NCBI GenBank assembly: GCA_036971615.1
Contig: JAYKKR010000047.1
Span: 124,001 to 188,000, forward strand
Source of the DNA: Amyloporia xantha
Taxonomy: Eukaryota > Basidiomycota > Agaricomycetes > Polyporales > Adustoporiaceae
Length of the DNA: 64,000 bases
Direction: 5' to 3'
The position numbers were made by a program, and so were the translations under genes. This document shows positions 43,968-56,694 of the stretch, piece after piece. Every line of letters begins with the position of its first letter. Positions within the stretch are counted from its first letter, which is position 1. Below the pieces are notes generated by a model, which had not been told where the DNA came from, did not search any database, and worked only from the letters and a program-made list of their open reading frames with translations.

Positions 43968-45758
43968 CACCAATGATTTCCCTCGTGCAGACATCCATGA
44001 ATTGCTCTCCGGTGACCTTCTGCATCAAGTCATCAAGGGTGCATTCAAGGACAACCTTGTAACATGGGTGGGACAGTATTTAGTTTTGGAACATGGTGAA
44101 GCACGGGCCACAGAGATTCTCGATGAGATTGATAGACGGTGAGTATTACTTGATTGGAATCATTGTCACGAGCGAAAGACCATCTACTGAAAGCTCGCGC
44201 GACATAAAGATTGGCCGCTGTGCCCCCATTCACTGGCCTTCGCCATTTCCATCAAGGGCGCAATTTCAAGCAATGGACGGGTGATGATTCAAAAGGTTTA
44301 ATGAAGGTATGTAGACAGGTCGCGTACCTGTGTCTATGTCTTGTCTGACGGCGATCAATGGATTAATTATTTTGCAGATCTACCTGCCTGCAATAGCTGG
44401 CCTTGTACCTCCGGCGATTGTTCGTACCACGAGCGCGTTGCTCGACTTCACCTATCTTGTCCGCCGTTCGGTCCATACTGAGAAAACGATCATGGAGGTC
44501 GAACGTACGCTGCGCCGTTATCACCAACATCGTGAGATATTTCGTACCACTGCTGTCCGAGGCGATGACAGCCTCGGCTTTTCCACTCCCCGTCAGCACT
44601 CCCTTGGTCACTATCCTCGACATATTCGTAATTATGGAGCACCCAACGGCTTGTGCACCTCAATAACAGAATCGAAGCACATCAAAGCCGTCAAGGAGCC
44701 TTGGCGTCGCTCGAATCGATTTGAGGCGCTCGGGCAGATGTTGTTGACAAATCAGCGCCTTGACAAATTGGCGGCAGCCCGTGTGGACTTCACTGCCCGC
44801 GGTATGTTAGACGGCACTTGTCTCTCGGATACTCTGCGTGCACTTCTCCTGGAGCAAGAACCAGCTAACCACGGGCCCGAACACTATGAAGAGCAAGAAA
44901 ATGCTGCCCTGCCATTTGCTGATGAAGATATACAAGATGAAGATGCTGTCGAGGAAGATGACGACGACGACGATGACGATGGAGATATTGAGGGTCCGAG
45001 CGTCGACGTGTTTGTCACCCTCGCGCGGCGTTCAGGTTAGCTCCTTAGTGCAAATCTGGTATATATGCCGGCTCACTAGATTTCTGTTTATAGCGAAAGG
45101 TTATTCACGCCATCTCGCGGACTTGGGTCGACAAGTCGGGCACCCTGAACTTGTCGATCTCGTTGCTCAATTCCTCTGGCAGCAACTGACGAACGATAAC
45201 GACGATCGTTCTCCATCGCGAGCCGAGCTGGCACTGTATCGAAATGCGCGTCTGCGTGTATCGGTTTTCCATTCCGCTGTGGCGACCTTTTTCGCACCAA
45301 GCGATCTCTCGGGTACCGGCGGCATGCGTCGTGAATGGATTCGCGCAACGCCTTGTTGGCGTTCAGGACCTGCACGATACGACTGCATTCTTGCTAGCAA
45401 AGACCCGATGGAAAGCGGATTCCGTGCGTATCATGCTGCACGGGTGCGATTGCTCTTCTCTTTTCGGTTTAATGGAACTACTTACCCATGTGCTTTGGTG
45501 GAGTGGTTTCTACCAGTTGGATATGAACCTGATGATGACACTGGCATGTGGATTGTCGAGCCAGAATTTGACGAGAACGGCCAAAGGCCATGCGAGATCA
45601 TCCATTTGGATTCCGTGGTGCGCAGTGTTCACCTGATTGGTGTTTATGGCGACAGTTTCGTGCCGCTGCGGTTCAATGCATCGGATTCGTTAGACGCATT
45701 CCGTGCATTTTATGTAAATAAGTTTGCAGATTATCATTCTCACGAAAATATATTCTAA
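43968..45758 (+). pseudogene. Plavaka-type (CACTA-like) transposase, C-terminal part
   Basis: Exons ~43968-44139, 44210-44304, 44378-45034 and 45094-45758 join in frame. Recognisable blocks are DIHELLSGDLLHQVIKGAFK, YLPAIAGLVPPAIV, APNGLCTSITESKHIKAVKE and WRRSNRFEALGQMLLTNQRL, then a long acidic run (~44940-44990) and a C-terminal domain (YHAARVRLLFSFRFNG..ALVEWF). These fit the Plavaka transposases of Agaricomycetes. The N-terminal half with its zinc finger and part of the catalytic core is missing. The remaining exons have no stop or frameshift that I can see. Confidence 0.75.
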
Positions 45759-46668
45759 TAGTCTGTACCCATTGGAATTTATGAATTCCTGAGTGCTATA
45801 CTCTGTCTGATTGTATGACTAGTCTAAGTTTGATAGAGCCGACGACGGCTCAGCCTGCTTAGAGCTTACAGACGATTTTCAGGGCTCTCAGGCCATTTCA
45901 GTCGCCTCAGATAAACTCAGACGACGCGCCACTTTGCTGATGAAGGGTGCATCAGCAAAAGAACAGCAAGATTGTATGTATGGACTTACCTATGTACGTG
46001 TCTGTCTGTATGAACTGGGGGATGAGAGGTTGAGGAGAAAGCCAATAGCGAGAATAGCGAGAGGTGCAATCAGACACAGAGCGACGCGTCGGGAAAACTC
46101 GTCAGGAATGATGGGAGAGACAGCATGGGTAGTGTACAACGGATGGGTGGAAACGAGCTCCGATAAACGTTGACGGGATGGAGAGGGCAGTGATTGGACG
46201 CTACAGGTAGAATGAATGAGCGGTGCACGAAGAGGATGAGGCGGACGGCGTATGCTTTCCCTATGCGACTAGGGCGCGGTCCACAGGATGAGAGAAAACC
46301 AACTTTCAGCGTCAAGCGCATGGCTCACGCTCGCCATAAAATGCTCAAAAAAGAACCCATGTAGTACATACCTCGGCTCACAATAAGGACGAACCCGCCG
46401 ACCCGTCGATGTACGCTCGCACTTGTTACATGATGTACTAATGCAAAGCTTTGCAGGTGCGCATGCTTCTGCGGCTTATGCGTAGACTAGGGTATGCAGG
46501 CGTTCCAGGCTGGCCAGACTAACAGAACGGAAGCTGTGCAAACGATCGCCGCTGTGAGTGGACGTCACGTGGTCCGATCACTTAGTGCGGGGGACGCGGT
46601 TGGATGGGTCGACACTGAGTCGACAGTCTCTTTCTCGCTCTCTTCCTTTCTCTACCTCGACGTTGGCC
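45759..46668 (+). promoter_or_regulatory. Upstream region of the adenylate cyclase gene
   Basis: No gene is seen. The first ~190 bp hold transposon-end-like TTCAG/CAGACG words, so the repeat region ends about 700 bp before the start codon. The last ~60 bp before the ATG are pyrimidine-rich (TCTCTTTCTCGCTCTCTTCC), common in fungal 5' leaders. No specific factor site is claimed. Confidence 0.4.
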
Positions 46669-49600
46669 ATGTCGACGACGACCGTTGAGAAAGAGCATCA
46701 TCCTTTACTACCTTACATAGTCCCCGCTCACGTAGAACCTGTCGACATCCGAGAGCCCCCATTGCGCTGGACTCAAACCCCCTCGTTGAACCAACCCTCT
46801 CACATGTCTTCGGCTTTCTCTGTCCGCCAAGATCTTTCGTCTCGGAGCTCCCATGATTTGCTTCGACCTCAAGATCTGCTGCCTCATGCTCCCTCGGATG
46901 GCGAGGGTGACCTTGCCATTGCACCATGGCTGGCCCCTCAGGACGACTCCCCTCACCCTGTACGTATTGCTCGTTCCTTTTCATCCTCGTTCTCAGTAAT
47001 TTATACGCGTTTTTCAGCCCACTCCTCCACCAAAGTCTCATCGCTCTACATTCCTGCACAAACCTTCCTTTCCCCCGTTCGCAATGCCCCGTCAGCCTAG
47101 CGGGTCCAGTCTGAATCTCTCAGCTTCCCGACCATCGGACGCTGGCAGTATCCCTTCCAGTTCCTCGTATCTTGACCCACTTCACACACGAGAGCCCCGT
47201 AAATCAAAGTCTCAGCTCAGTTTACTGAGCATCATGAAGAGACGTTCGAAGAGCAAGCTGCGGCCTGATCACCTATCACCAGATGAACCAGTGCCTCCTC
47301 TCCCATCGCTTGATGCATCTGCTATACCTTCGGGTTCCACCTTGCCAACTACATCCTCTCTCTCGTCACTTTCCGCGAAGAAACTGCGCGCGACTAGAAA
47401 AAAGGTTTCCACCAACCTCTCGCCAGATTCTCCAATACGAGACCATGAACCCGAGTTCAAACTGGATACAGATCTCGATAAGATGGATGGCATCATCGAT
47501 ATAACTCACCTCCCTTCTGCTTTGGACAGCGGCTCTCCGCGCAGTGGCGGATTCGATCACTCTAGTTCCGAAGTCTCCTCTGTAAATAACTCGCTCGGTG
47601 CATCATCTTCGAACGTCTTCAGCGATCCTTTCCACCCCTCCTCTCGTCGAAGGTTTGGCCAGAATACAACTGCATTTGACGGGCGCAAGATCTCTCCTAC
47701 ATCCCGACCACCTGATTTCCTGGATGACGATTCTCCCTCCTGGACTGCTCCAGAGAGCTGGGCAGTAGACAAAGAGGGAGAGACGCCACCTATCGCGGAG
47801 GAGTCTAGTTCAGATGATAATGAAGCGACCAACGCAGCAAGGATCCGGCGGAAGAAGCGCAAGAACGCGTTGAGTACTTCGGGGCGGCCAGTTTCAATAT
47901 CAAGCGTATACAAAATCCGTATATATCGTGCGATGGGGACATATCATGTTGTGTCCATCGATCTAGACGTGACCGTCTTGATGCTTGCCGAAACCCTCAA
48001 CAAGAAGCTTGGAGTGGACCCGGAGCGTGATCCACATAGACTTTATCTCAGAGAGCGTGGCCGAGGTTCGTGTGTCCTTCTCTCGATGAATGCGCTCACT
48101 CATGCTCTTCAGAACGTGTGCTGGCGCCGACCGAGAGACCGGCGAACATTGTGCGTCGCCGGCTTGAGCAGGCGGGGTATGAGCAAGCCGACGGGCTTGA
48201 CATGCTAGGAGCAGATGATCTCGCATTCTTGATGCGATTTGTGTACAAGAGCAACGTTCTGGGCCCAGTTGTGAGCATGGTGTCTTGTGCCAGTGCTGAT
48301 CAAACTGACCTTCATTATTCAGGCGGATGATTTCCACATCGACCAGTTCGACCTGATAGACCTGACTGGCCGTAGTCTACGGACAGTACCAGTCTTGCTC
48401 TATCCACACGCGGATGCCATCGTCTCCCTCAATCTGTCTCGGAACCCGATGTTGGAGATTCCTCTCGACTTCATCCAGTCTTGCACTACCCTTCGCGAGC
48501 TTCGACTAAGTCAGATGGCCATGAAGAAAGTTCCGCAGAGTATACGACATTGTCGTACGCTCCATCGCCTCGACCTTTCGTGCAATCGAATCGTCGATCT
48601 CGACGATGCCGGATTGGATTGGATACCCGAACTTCGGTCTCTAAAGGTGCAAAACAACCGGATGGAGAAGCTCCCGTGGTACTTTCCTCGACTGGGTGCG
48701 CTGAAAGATTTGAACATTTCCAATAACAAATTTCGCACATTGCCGTCTGTTGTCCCTGAAATTACCGGACTTGTCGATCTGGACATCTCGTTCAACATGA
48801 TCGACAAACTACCGGACAACATCGGACAACTACAGGCTTTAGAGCGATTCATTATCATTGGGAACCAGGTGTCGGAGTTCCCATCAGCATGCAGTGAACT
48901 CATCAATTTGCGGATGCTGGACTGTCGGCGGAATCTTATATCTGACCTCTCGGTCGTTTGTATGCTTCCCAAAGTCCAACAGATTGTCGCAGATCACAAT
49001 TCTGTGCATGCCCTCGACGTATCATTCGGCCCAAGCCTCAACCATCTCGATGCGTCGCATAATGACATAACGCAGTTAACTCTGGTACCTGGTCCCTTGC
49101 GACAACCCTACGCACTCACGTCTCTGGATATCTCTCACGCGAAGCTTTCTGCATTAGACGAACATGCGCTTGCACAACTCACAGCACTCGAGAGTCTCCG
49201 GATCGATCATAACTCGATTCGGTACATCCCCGATTCTCTGGGTGGTCTGAGCCGTCTCGTTCACCTCTCATGCTCTAACAACCAGTTACGCGCCCTACCT
49301 GAGACTATCGGTCGTCTTCAGAGCTTGGAGACGCTGGAAGCGCACAACAACTCGCTCGCGGAATTGCCGGGTTCATTGTGGAACTGCGCGTCACTCCAGC
49401 TCATTAATGTAACGTCCAATCTGCTTGGATCATGGCGACTGCCACAAGTCCACAGTATAGGTTCTCCTTCAGGATCAAGCATTCACTCAGCGGATAAGGC
49501 CGCAACATTACCAGCGAGGTCCGATAGTCTATCGGCGAGGAAGATGTCATCGTCAGGCTCTGTAACAACGCGAGCATTGCCGCCTCTTGTCTTCTCTTTA

Positions 49601-52287
49601 GAGAGACTCTATCTCGGCGAGAATCGCCTCGCTGATGATACATTGCATCCTCTCGCTTTACTGCAAGAGTTGCGAGTTCTGAATCTCTCATTCAATGACA
49701 TTCAGGAGATGCCTCCATCCTTTTTTAGGAACCTTACACAGCTGAGGGAACTTTATCTTAGTGGCAATAAACTCTCTGCAATCCCGACTGAAGATCTGCA
49801 TCGACTAACAAAACTCGAGGTATTTTTCCTGAATGGAAACAAACTGCAGACTCTTCCCAAGGAGCTCGGCAAACTGGCAAATCTAACCGTGTTAGATGTT
49901 GGAAGCAACATTCTCAGATATAACATCTTCAACTGGGAGTTTGATTGGAACTGGTTCGTAAACCCACTGAATGCCTTCGAGCGATGGCGTTTAACTCGAG
50001 AGCCCACAGGAATTTTAATACTAGCCTTCAATATCTCAATCTGTCTGGGAACAAACGGCTGGAGATCCGCACCGATATCGCACCCATCAAGGACGACGAG
50101 AAGCGCAAGGTGCTGGCTGACTTCTCCGGATTGACACAGCTGCGCGTCCTAGGCTTGATGGATATTACAGCGACCAACGGAGCCAGCATTCCTGATGAGA
50201 ACGAGGATCGCCGTGTTCGCATATCACTATCGGAGGTCAATGGGATGGGTTATGGCATTGCAGATACCCTTGGGGTCACTGACCATCTTAATATGCTCGA
50301 TCTCGTGCAACCGCAATTCCGTGCCAAAAACGACGAGGCAGTCTTCGCTATGTTTGGCCGCGCATCTCATATTGGAAATAACCATTGGTTGAACAGTTAC
50401 CTGCAGTCCAACCTTCTGGACGTATACTATAACGAGCTAAATCGTCTGAAACCGCAGCTTGGCGAGGGGGTCCGCGATGCCCTTCGTCGAGCTTTTCTGA
50501 AGCTCAATAGGCACCTCCATGACTTCCTCTATTCGAACCCATCTAGCCGTAAAATGTCCCATGTCAGCACATCTACCTCAAATCCTCGAGACATGAACAA
50601 ACGAAGTGGTGCCTCTGGGATCGTCCTGCACCTCATCGGTAAAACGCTTTATGTTGCCAATGCCGGTCGCTCCTTGGCAGTTCTCTCCCGCCAGGGCAAC
50701 GCAACGTTGTTGTCTAGGATGCATGATCCCTTCGATCGTCAGGAAACGGCGCGGATAAGGTCTGCAGAGGGATGGGTCTCACCGAAGGGTTTTGTCAATG
50801 ACGAAATAGATGTCGCGCGGTCATTCGGCTTCTATAATCTCCTCCCGATCGTTAATGCCAGGCCCTACATTTGCGAGTTGGAATTGACGGAACAAGACGA
50901 ATTCGTCATTGTAGGAAACTCTGGACTATGGGATCATGTTTCCTTTCAGACAGCTGTCGATATTGCTCGCACAGAGCATGGAGACCCGATGATCGCTGCG
51001 CAGAAACTTCGCGACCTTGCTATAAGTCATGGTGCGGAAGGCACCACCATGATTATGGTCATCGCTGTTGCGGATCTGTTCAAAGGTCCAGCGCGTTCGC
51101 GTCAGCCGACGATGGAGTCCGTCATCGACGCAGAAACTTACCGTTTAATGAAGCGTCCGAGACGGTTCCGCGAAATCACTAATCGAGACATATCGCGCTT
51201 AGATAGTGAAGTCCCTGCTCCTACTGGACACGTTGCTCTAGCATTCACCGATATTCGCAATTCTACGCACCTCTGGGAAGTGAACGCCGGGATGCCTACC
51301 GCCATGGTTCTCCATAACAACCTACTGCGCCGACAACTCCGATTTTGTGGAGGCTATGAAGTGAAAACGGAGGGTGACGCATTTATGTGTTCATTTCCCA
51401 CTGCAATGTCCGCCTTGTGGTGGTGTTTAAGTGTCCAAGTCCAGCTACTGCAAGTTGACTGGCCTCTCGAGATCCTCGAGTGCGAAGACGGAAAAGAAGT
51501 GTATGATTCCAACGGCAGCCTTGTCGCTCGCGGTCTTTCAGTTCGCATGGGAATCCACTGTGGTCAGCCAGTGTGCGAGCCCGATCCGATAACTGGTCGT
51601 ATGGACTATTTCGGGCCTATGGTCAATCGCTCAGCTCGCATAGTCGGGAGCGCTGCGGGTGGACAGATAATGTGTAGTGCGGAAATCGTACGGGAGATCA
51701 AGGCACGCATATTTGAGACTGAACCCGAGACTGAACAGTCACATTTGCAGCCGTCACAGGCAATCGATGCTATCAAGCGATTGGACGTCGTCATCTTCGA
51801 AGTCGGTGAGGTTAAACTGAAGGGACTAGAGGTTCCGGAAATGCTCTCTCTGATTTATCCGCGGAATCTTGTCGGGCGTCAGGGACTCAATACCAATGAA
51901 TCTGAATCAAACCCATCAGCTTCACGAGTACAATTTAGTGTTCAACAGATGCAGGACTTGGCATTGTTATGCATCCGCCTGGAGACCCTCTCATCTGGGA
52001 ACGTCTTCCGGCCTGCCCATAGGCCTCGTAGCACTTCGACGACCTGTTCCAGCGATTTGGTCGATTCTCATGTCGTTGCGTCCTGTGATCCCAGGGCTCT
52101 ACTCCCCGCAATGGCCAAAGCATCTGATGCAGAGCTCATGTTCCTCCTTGACTCTCTTGCGACACGAATCGATAATGCCCTCACTAAGATATCCTTAAAT
52201 CGCCTCTGCACATTGAAGGACTCACAACCAGCAGGAATACTCGATACCGAGTGGCTCGATCAGCTGATAGCCATCATCCGGCGATGA
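46669..52287 (+). CDS. CYR1: Adenylate cyclase (Ras-associating/LRR/PP2C/class III cyclase), 1801 aa
   Basis: Exons 46669-46959, 47018-48065, 48113-48270, 48323-49953 and 50010-52287 join in phase (5406 nt). Domains: Ser/Pro-rich N-terminus; Ras-associating domain (~388-500, VYKIRIYRAMGTYHVVSIDL); about 20 leucine-rich repeats (~500-1085); PP2C-like domain (~1096-1391); class III cyclase (~1450-1640) with FTDIRNST, metal-binding Asp ~1457 and KTEGDAFMCSF. It makes cAMP at the membrane for nutrient and developmental signalling, under Ras or G-alpha input in fungi. It is shorter than yeast Cyr1 (2026 aa), mainly at the N-terminus, so an extra 5' exon is possible. The start chosen is the first ATG in frame with good context; an upstream in-frame ATG at 46558 is an alternative. 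No damage is seen. Confidence 0.93.
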
Positions 52288-52624
52288 TTCATTCATCCTT
52301 CCTGTCAATTATGACCGCCAAATATGTTATGTTATGTATCTGCTATCGTGCTGTGTCTTACGTTTGTTTTGGTCTTGCCAGGATTGTCTCTCTACATATC
52401 CTTATTTTGTCATCTGTAGTGAAGTACGTCTCTAGATGCTGTATACAACAAGTGGTATTTTCCGGGATGAAATTAAATCACATTATCACGTAAACATGCG
52501 TGATGAAATAATTCTGACCAGAGTCCAAGTCGTCGCTTACAAGTTGCGGCGACAGAAACCATTAGAATTGCAGTAGTGTAGCGTAAGCGAACCCAATTTG
52601 AAACTACAAGTAGAACAAGCAGTA
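52288..52624. other. Tail-to-tail spacer between CYR1 and the acyltransferase
   Basis: AT-rich 3' regions of two convergent genes. No terminator-like or coding signal is recognised. Confidence 0.5.
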
Positions 52625-55130
52625 TCACGTATGTCCAGTAGGTACCCATACTATATCATCTCTCACAACATCGCTGTCACCCTCGCCATCGCTGCTAAGA
52701 GCCGCCCAGTCGCCCTCCACACGATCTTCCAATGCAGCAATGCGCGCGCCTTTCTTCCGAAGGAAAGCGACGACTTCTCGTGCTGAACGCCAACCCACCG
52801 GTTCTATCAGCGCCTCCACACCCTCAGGTGTATCTGTCTGGAGCGGTTGATCCTCGATCTGACCTCCAAAGGCACGTACAAGGTGCACGGAGGCGCACAC
52901 ACGCTTGCCCTGAGTTCCAGCATGCTTCTCGAGCTGTTCAAACAGCGATGCCAAAGCCTTGGCAGCCTCTACTCGCGCACGCAGTACATGCCGAATGAGA
53001 CGACGAGTAGGCGGACGACGCCTCTTGCGGGACGGCTGACCAGCTGGTGTCACATTGGGCGAAGGAGATGCCGATGCAGTTCGGCGTGGCTTGATCCTAG
53101 AACGGTCAATCCACTCGTTCTCGGCCGGAATGCGAGGAATGGTGTATTGTGCGAGGGCATTCAACGACAGGTCCCACTTCTTGGGTATCCAGACGCCGAC
53201 GAGAATACGCCAAGCAGCGACAAGTCGCTTCACGCTTCATTCGAGCCGTCGTCAGTCATAATCAGGTTAGAAGAACTAGGACATACCGTCCATAGTTATC
53301 TGTCGGGCGAAGGTCACGAGGGACCAATCAGTGAGTGAGGAGTGTGCATATGCGATAGCATGAACTCACCATTGATGAGCTTGTTGTGGTAATTCGCAAA
53401 CAGCGTGACTAGTAGTAAAGCCACAAGCGCACCGAAAGGCGTGTACCATAAGAATGCCCAGATGAAGAAGAAAGTAGCAGGGTAGATTAGCAGTAAAAGT
53501 AGTAAGCCAAAGACGACTTTGTTCTGCGCTTGTGTTTCCTCTTCGTCCTGGGCTAAACGAGCACCGAACCGCGCAAACAGGTACGCCGGTGTATGCAAGA
53601 GTAGGGGACCAAGGAAGAATGGAAGGTGGATGGCCAGTGCAAGTGAATCGCGGATAAGCAGACTCAATGTGAATAGACGACTGGGCAGGGGTATCGGCCT
53701 GTGCGGGTCTAAGGTTTCTGGAAGAGGCAACGACGAGAGCACTGAGTTTGACAAGTTAGTGGACTGTAATAGCGAATAATACGTGAGTAGATGTTTCTTG
53801 ATGGCCGTAAAGTTGGGGACCAGGTCTGGCGTTGAGAATAGATCGACTAATCTGTGTCTCAGGTTAGTACGGCCTAGGAAGAAACAGCGAGCAGTACTTA
53901 CGTCTGTGAAATAATGACGAAATCATCTAGACTGATGGATTTCTCATCGTCCCACAACAGGTCTCTAGCCATCCGCGCAGCATATAGAGTATCCCTGATT
54001 ATTACTCGCATGAAATACAGACTTCGAAGACAATACAATATCACACACCAGTCTGGCGCATTGATCGTCGCCTCGATCAGCTGTTGCTCGATAGCAGCAG
54101 TAAGGCGCTTGACCGCAGCGCGCGGAGCACCTTCCTCCGGAGACAAGAATTGTTCAAGGTATTCATCTACATTAATGAGTGGTCCAAACCTAGGACGCGG
54201 CGTAATCTGAGAAACGCTCCGCATGCGTGCGACAAGTGCCAAAAAAATGGATGACTTACTCCATGATAGCCTGCGAAAACGTGGAAATCCGTCATCTGCG
54301 ATAAAAGCAAAACAGACGGACTACTTACACTGCTGCGATATTTCGTCTTATTCGTGTAGACTATTGCGGCAGTGGCAATCTGAACATGTTCTGCCCCAGC
54401 TTTAATTTGTTCCGGGTGTTCCTTCGCGAACTTGGCGTATTCAAGGGCTGCCCATGCGGCACCATCCTTGACCTGCACTATACGGGGCTCGGTATAAGAA
54501 GTGCCCTCTGGGAAGACTGCAACAGCGTGTCCATGAGAGAGAGCCTTGAGGGTTCCACGAAAGAGTTGCTTGCGATCCTTGGCCTTCCGGTCCACCGGTA
54601 TGTTTCCGGCGGATGTGAGAATATACTTGACGATTGGGTTAGCGAAGAGGGTTGCTGGAGAGCTTTGACATCAAGCGGTTTTGTTATTTAAAATGAGGTC
54701 ACCGACCTTTGGCCCAGAAGTGCAAGATCCGGTGGTAAGGAAACATAGTCGCTGCCAAGTATGATGAGTAGCTGCGGAGGGCATAAGGGCCGGGGATACA
54801 GACAGAGAATCGCAGGATCGATCATCATATTATGGTGAGTGGCAGTGCTGTATAAAGGGCATGTTGTGAGCAGATATAAGGAGGATGCAGGTCACCACCA
54901 GACGAAGGTGGCTGGCATGACTCCGGGGACGCAAAGACATTGCTCAGCCATTCCCCTGTCGACAAGCACCCACATCGGGTGTGAAGTAAACAATGAACTA
55001 CGTACACAATGACAGGACCATGGGTCGGGACATTCTCGCCTGCAATGACGTGAATCTCGGTGAAGAACGCGACCAAAGCCCACGCGGCGACCTGGCGCAG
55101 GACGCGATGCAAGATATAGGCGTCGGGCAT
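52625..55130 (-). CDS. GPT2: Glycerol-3-phosphate/DHAP acyltransferase (Gpt2/Sct1 type), 643 aa, 10 exons
   Basis: Exons (minus): 55130-55006, 54847-54804, 54751-54707, 54654-54329, 54295-54260, 54206-54049, 53994-53902, 53851-53370, 53299-53287 (13 nt), 53234-52625. All use GT..AG and keep phase, giving 1932 nt. It adds the first fatty acid in glycerolipid synthesis at the ER. The acyltransferase block H-N-M-M-I-D (H47-D52), GNIPVDRK (88-95) and FPEGTSYTEPRI (119-130) are intact. Strong membrane segments lie at ~346-366, 387-409 and 412-430, as in yeast Gpt2/Sct1. The basic, Pro/Ser-rich cytosolic tail follows. The small 36-nt exon (MTDFHVFAGYHG) is the least certain piece. GPT2 versus SCT1 cannot be told apart here. 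Confidence 0.88.
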
Positions 55131-55344
55131 GTTTGCAGGCAGAGTGATGGCTGAGAGCAAGAGACAGACTCGAGCCGCAGGGGCTGCGAGAGAGAGAGAG
55201 ATGGCTGTCTCAGCAGCAGAGCAGCGGCCCCGCATCCGGCTTGCCCATATACGGAAGGCGACCAAATAATGGCCAAACATCCCGCCCGACACGCGACGAC
55301 CGGCGCAGCTGTTACACCGACAGTCAAGTCACCACTGCCCAGCG
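55131..55344. promoter_or_regulatory. Divergent promoter between the acyltransferase and SPC3
   Basis: Only 214 bp separate the two start codons, so the genes probably share a bidirectional promoter. Both products act at the ER (lipid synthesis and signal peptide removal), which may favour joint expression. An AGAGAGAGAGA run is at ~55189-55200. Confidence 0.55.
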
Positions 55345-56511
55345 ATGCATACCGTCTATGCACGCGTCAACAATGTATCGGCTTTTCTCTCGACCTGCAT
55401 GATGTCTCTCCTCGCTGCCATTGCTCTTTCATCGTTTGTATTCACCGCAGATCCCAAAGGTCAACTCACAGTAGCTTCTGTCCAAGTGTACGTGTCCTTT
55501 CTCGTTTCCCAGACGGCCTCTCCGTCATCTGTGCATTGGCCTTCGAGCTGACATCGTGACAGTGTTCCGGGCAATGCACGACGGTACGCCAATAAGCAGC
55601 AAGAGTTTGCCTTCGTCAACTTCAATGTATCCGCCGGTGAGATCCTGACACACACTTCTAACTCTTGTGAACTTGCCTTCGTTGACTCAACATCTGTCAG
55701 ACCTCACTCCATTGTTTAATTGGAACACGAAGCAGTTGTTCCTGTACGTTAGCGCCGAATACACGAACCTACAAGGAGTGCGTAGACAATCCTCTCACAT
55801 GTTTTGTGTCCGTGAATCCTGCAGAACGTTATCCCGATGTCCTCCTGTTTAACATGGCGTTTATTCACGCTGCCCCGTTACTGCTTTCTGCTTCTGTTAG
55901 TCTTCATCCCTCACGGCGAGCACGCTCACATGCCTTCTTCATTTTCAGGTATCTAATGAAGTTGTCATATGGGACCGCATCATTCAGCGCAAGGAGGACG
56001 CACACATCGCGACTGCGGGCCGCAACAAGTATGTTTTCCGCGAGCTCAGCACATCGTTCAGGTGCGTGACCTTCCTTTCCTCATGGCGGCACGCCTTCCC
56101 CGGATCTGCAGAAGGTATTGCTGGTCAATGCACGTACAATTTATACGCGATGTTTTTGCTTGACCAGCGGCCCTGCCTTGTTGTTTGCCTCCGGGACTTG
56201 ACATTCTTAGACTCCGAATATTCATTATGCGGAGCGTCTCTACTTCATTTCGGGGCCTGACCGATGAGGCTTCTGTGTTAACGCCGCCGGCGTTGGCCTG
56301 AAGTAGATATGCTTTTTCGTGTTTACCTACCGAAATTGATTACTTCCGTCGTTGCGTCTTACTCATGCCAATTATGTTGATCAGGAATGTGCCCCCGGCT
56401 CATTATACCCTCAAATACAATGTTATGCCATACGTTGGTGTGCTCACATACGGTGAAGCTGCACGGACACTTGAACCTGTGCCCTTCCCCGAGCAACGCC
56501 AGCTATCTTAG
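55345..56511 (+). CDS. SPC3: Signal peptidase complex subunit 3 (SPC3/SPCS3), ~177 aa
   Basis: Exons 55345-55487, 55563-55636, 55701-55777, 55949-56061 and 56385-56511 join in phase (534 nt). One N-terminal membrane helix (~12-32, FLSTCMMSLLAAIALSSFVF) is followed by the lumenal domain: AFVNFNVSADLTPLFNWNTK, QLFLYVSAEY, NEVVIWDRIIQRKEDA, and the end PVPFPEQRQLS. Length and layout match SPCS3 (180 aa in human). It is a non-catalytic subunit needed for signal peptide cleavage in the ER. The introns at 55778-55948 and 56062-56384 are long for this genome. A 3-nt exon (AAC at ~55825) could split the first one. Confidence 0.92.
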
Positions 56512-56694
56512 GCATGAAATTCATACTGGCCGACTCGGATACGGTCGTGATCATTTGGGTCAGAGCGTACACGTGGGCTAGGAGAGGTGACGATATGGCT
56601 ATTGTTCTATTCACGTATGGCTTGCGCTTGGCCCATAATGCAAAGTCATGCACGCTGGGTAACCTCGTTTGTGGAACGGCCAATGTAGATCTGC

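Noticed and set aside
46652..47059. Minus-strand ORFs over the adenylate cyclase 5' end
   Set aside because: Antisense shadows of exon 1 and exon 2, which splice in phase into the Ras-associating and LRR regions.
47084..48208. 374-codon ORF as an independent protein
   Set aside because: It is exon 2 of the adenylate cyclase reading into intron 2; splicing at 48065/48113 restores the Ras-associating domain.
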